Origin: Clostridia bacterium
Lineage (GTDB): Bacteria > Bacillota > Clostridia > Oscillospirales > CAG-272
Length of the DNA stretch: 43,167 nucleotides
Direction: 5' to 3'
Assembly: GCA_017622085.1 (NCBI GenBank)
Contig: JAGARU010000043.1
Location: 1 to 43,167, forward strand
Shown here: positions 20,965-28,751 of the stretch, piece by piece
Position numbering within the stretch: position 1 is the stretch's first letter
Layout: every line of letters starts with the position of its first letter
Position numbers and translations under genes: made by a program
Notes under the pieces: generated by a model
Seen by the model: only the letters and a program-made list of their open reading frames with translations
Told to the model about the DNA's origin: nothing
Databases searched by the model: none

Positions 20965-21336
20965 TTAAGCCTCTGCGTTCTCTGCTACTGCAGGAGCTTC
21001 TTCAGCTTCCTTTACAGGAGCGGGCTTAGACTTAGCTTTCTTTTCCTCAAGACGGATTACCATGTAACGAAGGATACCGTCTGTGATTCCCATCACACGC
21101 TCAAGCTCTGCGGGGAACGCGCTTTCACTCTTGAAGGTAAGGAGTACATAGTAGCCTTCCTCCATGTCATTGATGGGATATGCAAGTCTACGCTTGCCCC
21201 ACTCATCAACAGTGTCAACGGTTCCGTTATCAGCAACGAGAGTAGTGAACTTATCAACCAAGCCCTTGATCTCCTCATCGGAAAGCTGTGCGTTGATAAT
21301 GTAGAGAGCCTCATAAGAATTGATAACTTTTGCCAT
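20965..21336 (-). CDS. rpsF: 30S ribosomal protein S6
   Basis: 123 residues from ATG 21336. The frame opens eight codons earlier, but GGGAGG lies 9 nt before 21336, and MAKVINSYEALYIINAQLSDE is the family N-terminus. The conserved WGKRRLAYPINDMEEGYYVLLTF stretch is present. A Lys/Glu/Ala-rich tail (KPAPVKEAEEAPAVAENAEA) extends beyond the folded core. First gene of the rpsF-ssb-rpsR operon. S6 with S18 represses this operon in several bacteria by binding the mRNA leader, and a candidate leader hairpin lies just upstream. Confidence 0.96.
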   Translation of the reverse strand: MAKVINSYEALYIINAQLSDEEIKGLVDKFTTLVADNGTVDTVDEWGKRRLAYPINDMEEGYYVLLTFKSESAFPAELERVMGITDGILRYMVIRLEEKKAKSKPAPVKEAEEAPAVAENAEA

Positions 21337-21363
21337 TTTTTTACACCTCCCTATGGACATAAG

Positions 21364-21419
21364 ACCGACAGCATAGAACAGATTTACCGTCGGTAAGGAG
21401 GCAGACAGTGTCTGCCACA
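21364..21419 (-). promoter_or_regulatory. rpsF leader with candidate S6:S18-binding hairpin
   Basis: In the mRNA sense ACCGAC (21394-21389) pairs perfectly with GTCGGT (21369-21364) around a 19-nt loop, just ahead of the rpsF ribosome site. A second near-perfect palindrome, GGCAGACAGTGTCTGCC (21400-21416), precedes it. A leader structure bound by the S6:S18 complex is known in many bacteria. The match here rests on position and a CCGA-containing stem, not on a model search. Confidence 0.45.
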
Positions 21420-21426
21420 GTAAGAT

Positions 21427-21455
21427 ATTTTACCATATAATATCTACAATGTCAA
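21427..21455 (-). promoter_or_regulatory. rpsF-ssb-rpsR promoter
   Basis: Minus strand: -35 TTGACA (21455-21450), 17-bp spacer ending in TATGG, -10 TAAAAT (21432-21427). Confidence 0.85.
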
Positions 21456-21489
21456 GTGCTTTTTTCTTTGCATTTCGCTCTTTTTTCTG

Positions 21490-21518
21490 TTGAAGATGCG
21501 TTTTGTTTGTGGTATAAT
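21490..21518 (+). promoter_or_regulatory. rnhA promoter
   Basis: -35 TTGAAG (21490-21495), 17-bp spacer ending in TTGTGG, -10 TATAAT (21513-21518). It is divergent from the rpsF promoter; the two -35 elements are 34 bp apart. Confidence 0.8.
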
Positions 21519-21595
21519 AGACAAAATGGACTTTGTTCCTTGGCGGCGGCCGTCTTTGCGGTTCCCTGCCCGATCGTTTTCTCCGGGAGGCTTTT

Positions 21596-22033
21596 ATGAA
21601 ACACGTGGATATCTATACAGACGGTTCCTGCAAGTGCAACCCCGGGCCGGGCGGCTGGGGCGCGATCCTTGTATATCGGGGGATCGAGAAGGTGCTGTCC
21701 GGCGGCGAGCCCGACACCACCAACAACCGCATGGAGCTGAGTGCCACGCTGTTTGCTCTCCGCGCCTTAAACGAGTCCTGCGACGTGACCCTGACCTCGG
21801 ACTCCAAGTACGTAATTGACGGACTGGAAAAGGGCTGGGCCAAGAGTTGGCGCGCCAAGGGGTGGAAGAAGTCGGACGGCGCTCCCGCGCTGAATCCCGA
21901 TCTGTGGGAGGCGCTTTTAAACGAAATTGACAAGCACACGGTTCATTACGTATGGGTAAAGGGCCACGCCGGCCATCCCTACAACGAGCGATGCGATGCT
22001 CTGGCGCAGGGCGAGGCGGAAAAGTACCGCTGA
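21596..22033 (+). CDS. rnhA: Ribonuclease HI
   Basis: Cuts the RNA strand of RNA-DNA hybrids. 145 residues from ATG 21596, which follows GGGAGG with a 5-nt gap; the frame opens 63 bases earlier, but that part lacks family similarity. The catalytic acidic set is complete: Asp9 (YTDGSC), Glu47 (NRMEL), Asp69 (TSDSKYV) and Asp134 (NERCDALA), with His124 in the KGHAGHPYN loop. The basic handle region [15 protein letters not shown] is present. First gene of a two-gene unit with the following membrane-anchored hydrolase-like gene (37 bp gap). Confidence 0.96.
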   Translation: MKHVDIYTDGSCKCNPGPGGWGAILVYRGIEKVLSGGEPDTTNNRMELSATLFALRALNESCDVTLTSDSKYVIDGLEKGWAKSWRAKGWKKSDGAPALNPDLWEALLNEIDKHTVHYVWVKGHAGHPYNERCDALAQGEAEKYR

Positions 22034-22070
22034 GCGCCTGCCGTAAGTTTTGAAATAGAAAGGTGACCTT

Positions 22071-23015
22071 ATGGCGATTAAAATTATTATCGCGGTGCTG
22101 ATTTTACTTCCCGCCGCGCTGATACAGATCAATATGTACCTGTTCAAAACCGTCTTTTCCCGAACCAAGACGGCGGCACGCGAGCAGGAACGGGCGCAGG
22201 AGGCCTTTGAGAGCCTTTCCGCCCGGCATCAGTCCATGCACCGAAAGGGACAGAAATGGCTGGAGGCTACTCCTCACGAGGCGGTAGTAATCAAGTCTCA
22301 GGATTCCCTTACCCTTTGCGGAAAATTATATCCGGCAGAAGGAGCAACTAAGACCATCATTCTTTTCCACGATTTCCGCACCACGGCACAGACGGATTTT
22401 GCGCCCATTGCGCCTTTCTTCCACGAGACGGGACTGAACGTGCTTCTGGTGGATCAGCGTGCCCACGCCGCAAGCGAGGGCAAGTATATTTGTCACGGAG
22501 TCAAGGAGCGGTACGACTGTCTTGAATGGATCGAGCTGGTCCGCGCACGGTACGGGCGCGAGCATGAGATCTATCTTGGCGGCATGGCGATGGGTGCTAC
22601 CACGGTTCTCTTGGCGGCAGGGCTGAATTTGCCCGGAAACGTAAAGGGAATCATTGCGGAAAGCTCCTACACCTCCTGCCGGGATATTTTGTACGACGGT
22701 GCCGGACGCTCTGTCTGGCTCCGACACATCCATCGGGCAATTCTTCCAATTCTCTGCTTGCTCTGCCGATGGATCGCACGGTTTGACCCGGCCAAGGTAA
22801 GCACGGTGGAGGCCATGAAGAAAAACAAGACCCCCGTTCTGTTCATTCATGCACAGAATGACGCTCTTGTGCCAAAGGCAATGACTATGGCCGCCTACGA
22901 GGCGTGCACAGCGCCCAAGGAGCTGTACGTGGAGGACGGTGCGGGACACGGGCTTACATATCTTTCCCATCAAAAGAAGTGCCAGCAGCTCGTGAAGCGA
23001 TTCCTCGGCGTTTAA
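22071..23015 (+). CDS. Membrane-anchored alpha/beta hydrolase fold protein lacking the catalytic Ser
   Basis: 314 residues. A hydrophobic N-terminal segment (about 3-25) anchors it in the membrane. The rest is an alpha/beta hydrolase core resembling the COG1073 group: IILFHDFRTTAQTDF at the oxyanion region, VLLVDQRAHAASEGKY, and the strand-elbow YLGGMAMGATTVLLAAG. The elbow normally reads GxSMG; here the Ser is Ala173 (codon GCG). The acid Asp264 (HAQNDALVP) and His293 (GAGHGLTY) remain. The protein is therefore either non-catalytic or works without the classical nucleophile. Its 3' end overlaps the convergent bioY by 62 bp. AAAGGTGA lies before the ATG. Confidence 0.85.
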   Translation: MAIKIIIAVLILLPAALIQINMYLFKTVFSRTKTAAREQERAQEAFESLSARHQSMHRKGQKWLEATPHEAVVIKSQDSLTLCGKLYPAEGATKTIILFHDFRTTAQTDFAPIAPFFHETGLNVLLVDQRAHAASEGKYICHGVKERYDCLEWIELVRARYGREHEIYLGGMAMGATTVLLAAGLNLPGNVKGIIAESSYTSCRDILYDGAGRSVWLRHIHRAILPILCLLCRWIARFDPAKVSTVEAMKKNKTPVLFIHAQNDALVPKAMTMAAYEACTAPKELYVEDGAGHGLTYLSHQKKCQQLVKRFLGV

Positions 23016-23511
23016 GCTTCTCTGCCAACCACAAAGCGCCAAGCACCAAAAGCGCATCCTTTCCGAGATACTGCAAGGAAGACACAACGAAGGCTTGGGC
23101 AAAGGAAAGCTTACTGACAACGGAATACCAAGCAACACCAACAAGGTGGCATACCGAAAGGCCTGCAAGGGTAAGGAGGATGCCACCTGCTTTTTTTGCC
23201 CGGCGGGTCCTCAGACCGCTGAAGGCGGCGAGGACGGGAAAGGACAACAGAAAGCCGCCCGTATAGGAGAACAGAGCGGAGATTCCGCCCGAAAAGCCGG
23301 AGAAAACGGGAACGCCCACCGCACCAAGAAGCAGGTACACAAGCGTTGACACGGCGCCATAGAGGGGGCCAAGACAGCGGCCGGACAGAGCAACAGCAAA
23401 AATCTGAAGCGTAACAGGCACGGCGCCGGGGGTGGGAATGGCAATTTGAGACAAAATAGCCAAAAGTGCCGCGAAGATGGCTGCTCTTGCCATGTTTTGA
23501 TAGCGGCTCAT
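22954..23511 (-). CDS. bioY: Biotin transporter substrate-binding component BioY
   Basis: 185-residue membrane protein, the S-component of an ECF biotin transporter. The BioY signature is clear: AIPTPGAVPVTLQIFAVAL near residue 25, then GPLYGAVSTLVYLLLGAVGV and PVFSGFSGGISALFSYTGGF. About six hydrophobic segments; the basic tail KLKRRGIASRAAG is probably cytoplasmic. Its ATG overlaps the birA stop (ATGA), so the two are translationally coupled. The ECF energizing module (EcfA/EcfT) is not in the window and is presumably shared. The last 62 bp overlap the 3' end of the convergent hydrolase gene. Confidence 0.94.
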   Translation of the reverse strand: MSRYQNMARAAIFAALLAILSQIAIPTPGAVPVTLQIFAVALSGRCLGPLYGAVSTLVYLLLGAVGVPVFSGFSGGISALFSYTGGFLLSFPVLAAFSGLRTRRAKKAGGILLTLAGLSVCHLVGVAWYSVVSKLSFAQAFVVSSLQYLGKDALLVLGALWLAEKLKRRGIASRAAGTSFDGKDM

Positions 23512-24305
23512 GCCGGCTCCCCCTTCACGCGGATGGTTCCGGAGCGGAAGGTGCGGGTCATTCCCTTCCCGTCCGCAAGGACAAGGCCGCCATCTTCATC
23601 AATGGTTTGTACGATGCCGGAGAAGGATTCGTCCCCCACGGTAACGGTGGCCTCCCGACCAACGAGGCAGGAGCGGGAGCAATATTCTCCCATAAAGTCA
23701 TGGGCCGGAAGAGCTTGACAGAGGGTATGGAGGGCGACGAGGATATCTGCCAAGAGCTTGGTTCGGTCGGGCTCGGCTTCAAAGGCAGCGCCTGCAACAT
23801 CATGGATGTCCTCCGGGAATCCGCTCTCGGGGACGGAAAGGTTGATTCCAATGCCGATGATGGCGTAGCGGAATCGGTGAGCTTCGTTATCCACAGCGGC
23901 TTCGGTCAAAATTCCGCAGACCTTTTTGCCGCCCGTATAAATGTCGTTAACCCACTTGATCTTCATTTCCGGACTACCGGAGGCCTCCAGCGCACGGGCT
24001 ACGGCCACGGCAGCGGCCGGGGTCAGATAACCGGCCATGGAAAGATCGAAGTTAGGACGCAGAAGCAGACTGAAATAGAGGCCGGTGCCGTCCGGGGAAT
24101 GAAAGCTGCGGCCAAGGCGGCCACGGCCGGCGGTCTGGGAGAGCGCGACCAACACCTCGCCGTCGGATGCGCCCTGCTCGGCCTCGGCACGGAGAGCCGT
24201 GTTGGTGGATGGAACAGTATCCACGATGCGGACATGGAAGGGACATTCCCTTTGCCGCAGAGCGGCGTTTACCGCCTCGGCTGTAAATTCATTCGTTCGC
24301 GCCAT
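23508..24305 (-). CDS. birA: Biotin-[acetyl-CoA-carboxylase] ligase, without DNA-binding domain
   Basis: Activates biotin with ATP and attaches it to the biotin carboxyl carrier protein. 265 residues from ATG 24305, where AAGGAGG lies 6 nt ahead; an in-frame ATG seven codons upstream (24326) lies before that site. The adenylate loop GRGRLGRSFHS spans residues 60-70, and KWVNDIYTGGKKVCGILTE holds the catalytic Lys. The C-terminal SH3-like cap is present (EATVTVGDESFSGIVQTIDEDGGLVL). There is no N-terminal winged helix, so this is a group I enzyme that cannot act as biotin repressor itself. Operon with bioY. Confidence 0.95.
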   Translation of the reverse strand: MARTNEFTAEAVNAALRQRECPFHVRIVDTVPSTNTALRAEAEQGASDGEVLVALSQTAGRGRLGRSFHSPDGTGLYFSLLLRPNFDLSMAGYLTPAAAVAVARALEASGSPEMKIKWVNDIYTGGKKVCGILTEAAVDNEAHRFRYAIIGIGINLSVPESGFPEDIHDVAGAAFEAEPDRTKLLADILVALHTLCQALPAHDFMGEYCSRSCLVGREATVTVGDESFSGIVQTIDEDGGLVLADGKGMTRTFRSGTIRVKGEPA

Positions 24306-24334
24306 AGCGCACCTCCTTTTTCGCATTTTTAGCT

Positions 24335-24363
24335 ATTATAGCACAGAAAAAACAAACTTTCAA
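24335..24363 (-). promoter_or_regulatory. birA-bioY promoter embedded in the upstream terminator
   Basis: Minus strand: -35 TTGAAA (24363-24358), 17-bp spacer ending in TGTGC, -10 TATAAT (24340-24335). The -35 and most of the spacer are part of the 3' arm and T-tract of the GH20 terminator. Confidence 0.8.
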
Positions 24364-24389
24364 CCGGGTTGGCGGCTGAAAGTTTGTTT
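24347..24389 (-). terminator. Terminator of the metallophosphoesterase-GH20 operon
   Basis: A 13-bp perfect stem (24350-24362 with 24377-24389; AAACTTTCA core) around a 14-base loop, followed by six T on the minus strand. It starts 10 bases after the GH20 stop. Confidence 0.88.
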
Positions 24390-24398
24390 CCTTTTTAT

Positions 24399-26123
24399 TT
24401 AATCAAAGTATTTACCGGAAAGGTGGGAGACGATGCCGTCAAAGACGTAGATCTCACTCTTATCGCTCTGCTTGAGCCATTCCTCGCGGAAGCACTCGTA
24501 CAGGGCCAGCGCCTCCTTACGGGTAAGAAGCACTTTTTTGCCACCGACAAGAACGTAGCGAGTAGCAAGGCAAACAGCGGCCAGTTTCATGGAAGCAACC
24601 AGCTCATCCTTCGCCTCGGTATTTGCCCACGCCTCCTTGGCGGTCTTTTCATAGAGGGTCGTCATTTCATAGAAGGCAGACTCAAGCTCCTCAGCGTTCT
24701 CACACTCCCACATACGGCAGCTCTTGTTGCGGAAGACCTCGTTGCTGTAGAGGCCGGTATAGGCGTACCAGCGGGAGAGGTTGTGCAAGCGGGAGAACTG
24801 ACGAACCGTATCAACGGCGGTATCACAGCCGTAGAAGCGATGGGCGGCGGCCAGATCAAAGGCCTCGTCAATGGGATCGGCCTCGCTCCAGGACTTGGAG
24901 GCGCCTACCAGCAGGCCGTGAAGTGCGCCCCACAGGCCGCAGGCATTACCGTAATCACCCCAGTTGGTATTCAGCACGCCGACGCCGTTATACTTCTTTG
25001 CATAGGAGGCCATTTTTGCGATGTTCTTTTCACCCACGTCAATATCCTCAATCAAACGGCTCCAGGAGTTGGTTCCGGGGCACATGATCTGAGCAACGCC
25101 GTAGGAGGAGAAGATTTCTGCATAGCGCTCGGTGGGGTCTGCGTCATACGCCCAGTTGCCGTACAGAATGCCCTCGGGCATTTCGGGGAACAGGTCGCTG
25201 TGATTGAGAATTACGTCGCCCCACATCATGACCTTCTTTCCCTTCTCCGTCAGATAGCGGACGATCTTGCAAACGAAGTCCACGTAGAGGCGTCCCTTAT
25301 CGTTTCCTGCATTTCTGCCGTTGCCAAGGTCGAAGGTCTCGTCACAGCAAATATTGAACAGCTCGTCGGTGAAGCACGGGAGATACTGGTCGATGAGGCT
25401 CTTGATCACCTCAAAGCTACGGTCATCCAACGCATGGATGGTGTGGTGTGACATACGCTCACCCCAGGCAATGCGCTCCATTTGGTGATTTTCCAGCTCG
25501 CAAAGATCCTTATATTTCTCACTCTGCAACAGCTCAAACAAGTGGCCGAAGCAGGAGAGCGAGGGTACCAGGCGAACGAAGCGCTCCTTGCAGTAAGCAT
25601 CCAGCTCCTTGGTCTCTTCTGCGGTCATATAGCCGTACTGCTGGTAAATGCCGTCGTATTCCTTGAATTCAAACACGTGCTCCACGTAAAGCTGGAGCAT
25701 ATTCATTTTGGTAGCGGCCATAAGGTCCACCAGCTTTTTCAGGGTGGCAAGGGATGCAACACGTCCGCGGGTCATATCATGATAGAAGCCACGAACGGCA
25801 AAATCGGGCTCATCCACGATGACGCCGCAAGGAATCTCACCGTCGCTTACCAGCTGACGGAGGGTCTGAGCGGCATAGAAGGCGCCGGCCTGTCCGGCGG
25901 CAAATACGCGAATTCCGTCTGCGGCAATCGATATGGTATAGGACTCACTGTCGACGGCACCGGCAACGACGGTTACCGGAATAACGGTTGCACCGGCGGG
26001 AGTAATTTCGTTATAAGCGCGGCTCACACGTGCCTCACAGCCTTCAAACGTATATGAAAAGGCATAATTTGCAAGGACTTGGCCGGATTTTTCGTACTGC
26101 TTGACTTGAGGGATCAGGTTCAT
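24399..26123 (-). CDS. GH20-type beta-N-acetylhexosaminidase
   Basis: 574 residues, no signal peptide, so probably cytosolic. The N-terminal GH20b-like domain (about 1-110) is followed by a TIM barrel that opens with VRGFYHDMTRGRVASLATLKKL. The catalytic Asp-Glu pair is Asp261-Glu262 in NICCDETFDLG, corresponding to the GGDE motif of the family, where the Asp assists the substrate N-acetyl group and the Glu is the acid. The GGDE Gly pair reads CC here. A C-terminal helical part (about 420-574) is typical of the bacterial sub-branch. Predicted to remove terminal GlcNAc or GalNAc. It lies 15 bp after the metallophosphoesterase gene, with a terminator behind it. Confidence 0.85.
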   Translation of the reverse strand: MNLIPQVKQYEKSGQVLANYAFSYTFEGCEARVSRAYNEITPAGATVIPVTVVAGAVDSESYTISIAADGIRVFAAGQAGAFYAAQTLRQLVSDGEIPCGVIVDEPDFAVRGFYHDMTRGRVASLATLKKLVDLMAATKMNMLQLYVEHVFEFKEYDGIYQQYGYMTAEETKELDAYCKERFVRLVPSLSCFGHLFELLQSEKYKDLCELENHQMERIAWGERMSHHTIHALDDRSFEVIKSLIDQYLPCFTDELFNICCDETFDLGNGRNAGNDKGRLYVDFVCKIVRYLTEKGKKVMMWGDVILNHSDLFPEMPEGILYGNWAYDADPTERYAEIFSSYGVAQIMCPGTNSWSRLIEDIDVGEKNIAKMASYAKKYNGVGVLNTNWGDYGNACGLWGALHGLLVGASKSWSEADPIDEAFDLAAAHRFYGCDTAVDTVRQFSRLHNLSRWYAYTGLYSNEVFRNKSCRMWECENAEELESAFYEMTTLYEKTAKEAWANTEAKDELVASMKLAAVCLATRYVLVGGKKVLLTRKEALALYECFREEWLKQSDKSEIYVFDGIVSHLSGKYFD

Positions 26124-26138
26124 AATAAACTTCCTTTC

Positions 26139-26996
26139 TTATTCTCCCTTAACCGTGATCTCGCGGCATCCGCCGATCAGACCGGAGGAGGTGGTATACT
26201 GCATGCGTCCGTGAGTGAACTCGCCCTCGGCGGTATAGTGGATATGGCCGGCAAGGATGGCAGCAATGTTATTATCGGGACGGGCAATTACGTCCACAAG
26301 CTTTCTTGCATTGTCGGTATCGTACTCCACGCCAAAGAGGAAGTAGTGACCGATCTGGGAACGAACCGTAGTTTTGAAGTAGCCCAAATTGATAGGAATG
26401 TGAACCAAAAGAACAATGGGCTTGCCCTTGGCACATTCCGCCTCAAGCATGGCAATCTGCTCGTCGGTCGCGTCCTTACGGGCGTTATCGAAGGCCACGA
26501 TCTCAAACTCGCCGTAATCGAACACGCGGAAGGCGGGATCGGGCATAACGGGCGCCAGAAGATCGTAGCAATTGCGGTGAGCTTCCTTTTCATCCATGTG
26601 CTCGTGGTTGCCGGGAATGTAAATTACGGGAAGTTTGCGGCGGGCAATGTAGTCCTGCATATAGCGAATGTTGGCACCGCTATCGAAGTCCACGGCGTCG
26701 CCGGAGATCAGAAGTGCATCGGCACCAATTTCCTCCGCGTGCTCGCCCAGCATTTCCATCATTTCCTCGGCGGATTTACCGTCACACCACTCGGGGCTAA
26801 TCTCACCGGCCTTGGTGGCCATTTCCTTTTTCAGGTCGAACCACTTTTTATGGCTCTTCTCTACCATGTGCAAATCAAACTCATCGGACTGCTCGTCCTG
26901 ATGGGCTACGTGGATATCGGTGATCTGGAGGAACTTATACTCCTTGGTAAGGCCAGGAATGGTGATCTCTGTTTTACGGATCTGTAGCTGTTCCAT
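26139..26996 (-). CDS. Calcineurin-like metallophosphoesterase
   Basis: 285 residues with the full metal-binding motif set of the family: Asp27 and His29 (ITDIH), SGDAVD, GNHEHMD, VHIPI and GHIH. No signal peptide or membrane segment, so a cytosolic phosphoesterase; the substrate cannot be told from sequence. The insertion between the first and second motif (about residues 32-95) is charged and helical. First gene of an operon with the GH20 enzyme, which hints at a sugar-related phosphate ester, but that is inference. Confidence 0.88.
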   Translation of the reverse strand: MEQLQIRKTEITIPGLTKEYKFLQITDIHVAHQDEQSDEFDLHMVEKSHKKWFDLKKEMATKAGEISPEWCDGKSAEEMMEMLGEHAEEIGADALLISGDAVDFDSGANIRYMQDYIARRKLPVIYIPGNHEHMDEKEAHRNCYDLLAPVMPDPAFRVFDYGEFEIVAFDNARKDATDEQIAMLEAECAKGKPIVLLVHIPINLGYFKTTVRSQIGHYFLFGVEYDTDNARKLVDVIARPDNNIAAILAGHIHYTAEGEFTHGRMQYTTSSGLIGGCREITVKGE

Positions 26997-27030
26997 GCGT
27001 TATCCTCTTTTCCTAAATTTTGTCACCCTT

Positions 27031-27059
27031 ATTTTACCACAGCTTCTCGTTTTTGTACA
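27031..27059 (-). promoter_or_regulatory. Metallophosphoesterase-GH20 operon promoter
   Basis: Minus strand: weak -35 TGTACA (27059-27054), 17-bp spacer ending in TGTGG, -10 TAAAAT (27036-27031). The extended -10 likely compensates for the weak -35. Confidence 0.65.
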
Positions 27060-27063
27060 GAGC

Positions 27064-27105
27064 AAAAAAGGATTTCCCCCGATTTTCTTCTAAGAAAATC
27101 GGGGG
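27064..27105 (-). terminator. Terminator of the SGNH hydrolase gene
   Basis: 13-bp perfect stem CCCCCGATTTTCT / AGAAAATCGGGGG with a TCTA loop (27076-27105), followed on the minus strand by six T a few bases later. Confidence 0.88.
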
Positions 27106-27114
27106 ATTGGACGC

Positions 27115-27780
27115 TTAAAGATTGTGAAGGAACGCGCAGATGCGCTCGGCAATAAGGCGGTGGCCGGCGTCATTCGGATGAAGTCCGTCGGGCATATAGG
27201 TTTGCTTGATAATCTCCGTGCGGGTCTGAAGCTTACCCATGCTCCAAAGATCAAGTACGGGCAATGAATAGTATTCTGCCGTCTCACGGATGCGGTCCAC
27301 GTATTTCTTCAAGGGGCCGTATTCGACGCCCTCGGTCTTATTCCAGTTGTCACCGAGAGGTTCATCCTCGTTACCGCGGTGCAAGGGAGTGAGAACCACG
27401 ATATCAGCCAAGGGGTAACGCTCAATCAGCTTGGTATAGAGCACGTGAAGGGCGCCGCTGAAGGTATCAGGAGTGCGGTCGGAAAACGCGCCGAAGGGAG
27501 CGTCGCCATGGCCGAAGTCGTTGGTACCGCCGAACACCACGATCACGTCGGCATCGGGATCCATCTCCTCAGTGCGGAGAATAAAATCACGGTCAAAAAC
27601 CGGGTTGTTGGGATGCTGCTGACGTGCAATGCGGGTACCGCCAATGCCATAGTTTCTGGCCTCGGCCAGCTGAGCCATTTCTTTGACCAAATCCACAAAG
27701 CGGTAGCCGTCGCCGCTGGTGCCGTGACCCTCGGTAATGCTGTCTCCGAGAAAATTGATCTTCTTATTCTTCAGTTCCAT
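27115..27780 (-). CDS. SGNH/GDSL-family hydrolase
   Basis: 221-residue esterase-type enzyme of the SGNH fold. All four blocks are visible: Ser14 in FLGDSITEG, Gly in NYGIGGTR, Asn87 in FGGTNDF, and the Asp198/His201 pair in MPDGLHPND. No signal peptide, so cytosolic and probably acting on a small acyl ester such as an acetylated sugar. ATG 27780 is chosen because the family starts there; the AAAGGA site is 13 nt upstream, somewhat far. A TTG four codons earlier is possible. Single-gene unit, divergent from the lipid kinase gene. Confidence 0.88.
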   Translation of the reverse strand: MELKNKKINFLGDSITEGHGTSGDGYRFVDLVKEMAQLAEARNYGIGGTRIARQQHPNNPVFDRDFILRTEEMDPDADVIVVFGGTNDFGHGDAPFGAFSDRTPDTFSGALHVLYTKLIERYPLADIVVLTPLHRGNEDEPLGDNWNKTEGVEYGPLKKYVDRIRETAEYYSLPVLDLWSMGKLQTRTEIIKQTYMPDGLHPNDAGHRLIAERICAFLHNL

Positions 27781-27807
27781 AATTTTTATCAAATCCTTTC
27801 CGCACGG

Positions 27808-27836
27808 TTGCGTTTTCGTTTCAAAAATGGTATAAT
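27808..27836 (+). promoter_or_regulatory. Promoter of the diacylglycerol kinase-family gene
   Basis: -35 TTGCGT (27808-27813), 17-bp spacer ending in ATGG, -10 TATAAT (27831-27836). Confidence 0.75.
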
Positions 27837-27863
27837 CTTACTGCACTTGAAGGAGGTGTACAT

Positions 27864-28751
27864 ATGAGCAACAAGCTTCTCTTCATTGTTAATCCCGTGT
27901 CAGGCCGTGCTAAGGCCAAGACAGTTCTCTTTGACATTCTTTCCGTATTTGCGTCCCGTGATTTTGTACCGACGGTACACATTACCCGCCGACAGGGGGA
28001 TGCACGGCTGGTAACTGCCAAGTGGGCATCGGAGTACGATCGGGTGGTATGCTGCGGCGGAGACGGCACCTTAAACGAGGTGATCTCCGGCGTGATGGAC
28101 GCAAAAACAGACACACCCATCGGCTATATTCCCTTAGGCAGCACCAATGACTTTGCCGCCAGCATGTGCATACCGGTCTCGCCTGTAGAGGCGGCAGAGC
28201 ACGCGACGTCCGACAACATTCATCGCTTAGACATCGGTCGGTTCCGGGAGCGCTACTTTTCCTATATTGCATCCTTTGGCGCCTTTACGGCCGCCTCCTA
28301 CTCTGCCCCGCAGACCACCAAGAACATGCTTGGGCACGCAGCCTACGTATTTGAGGGAGTCAAGGATATTGTAAATATCCGCCCCCTGCACGTGCGTCTG
28401 GAGGCGGATGGCAATACGTATGACGGGCACTACGTGTTCGGCGCGATTACGAACTCCACCTCCGTTGGCGGAATCGTAAAGCTGAGCCCGCAGATCGTGG
28501 ATCGGCAGGATGGCTTGTTTGAGGTTACCTTGGTCAAGCCGCCGCAGAATCTCATGGATCTGAACAAGATCATCACCGCCTTATCCGCGGGCGATTTTTC
28601 CGGGAACCCTATGTTCCAGTTCTTTAAAGCATCCAGTCTCAAGGTCTTCTCAGAGGACTTTTTCGACTGGTCGCTGGACGGTGAGCACGTAAAGGGCACG
28701 GATGAGATCAAAATTCAGAATTTAAAGCAGGCGGTACGGTTTATCCTTTGA
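27864..28751 (+). CDS. Diacylglycerol/lipid kinase family protein (YegS/DgkB type)
   Basis: 295 residues. The catalytic-domain motifs are IVNPVSGRAKAK (residues 8-19), CCGGDGTLNEV (nucleotide binding, 64-73) and YIPLGSTNDFAAS. The C-terminal beta-sandwich ends with DFFDWSLDGEHV, whose DGE motif is typical. Family members phosphorylate diacylglycerol or related lipids at the membrane, often to recycle lipid released during lipoteichoic acid synthesis; the exact substrate here is unknown. AAGGAGG lies 7 nt before the ATG. The last 11 bp overlap the 3' end of the convergent sugar kinase gene. Confidence 0.9.
   Translation: MSNKLLFIVNPVSGRAKAKTVLFDILSVFASRDFVPTVHITRRQGDARLVTAKWASEYDRVVCCGGDGTLNEVISGVMDAKTDTPIGYIPLGSTNDFAASMCIPVSPVEAAEHATSDNIHRLDIGRFRERYFSYIASFGAFTAASYSAPQTTKNMLGHAAYVFEGVKDIVNIRPLHVRLEADGNTYDGHYVFGAITNSTSVGGIVKLSPQIVDRQDGLFEVTLVKPPQNLMDLNKIITALSAGDFSGNPMFQFFKASSLKVFSEDFFDWSLDGEHVKGTDEIKIQNLKQAVRFIL

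Noticed and set aside
27808..27864. A leftward promoter for the SGNH gene in the shared gap
   Set aside because: TATACC and TTGAAA strings exist on the minus strand but not at a usable spacing, so none is listed.
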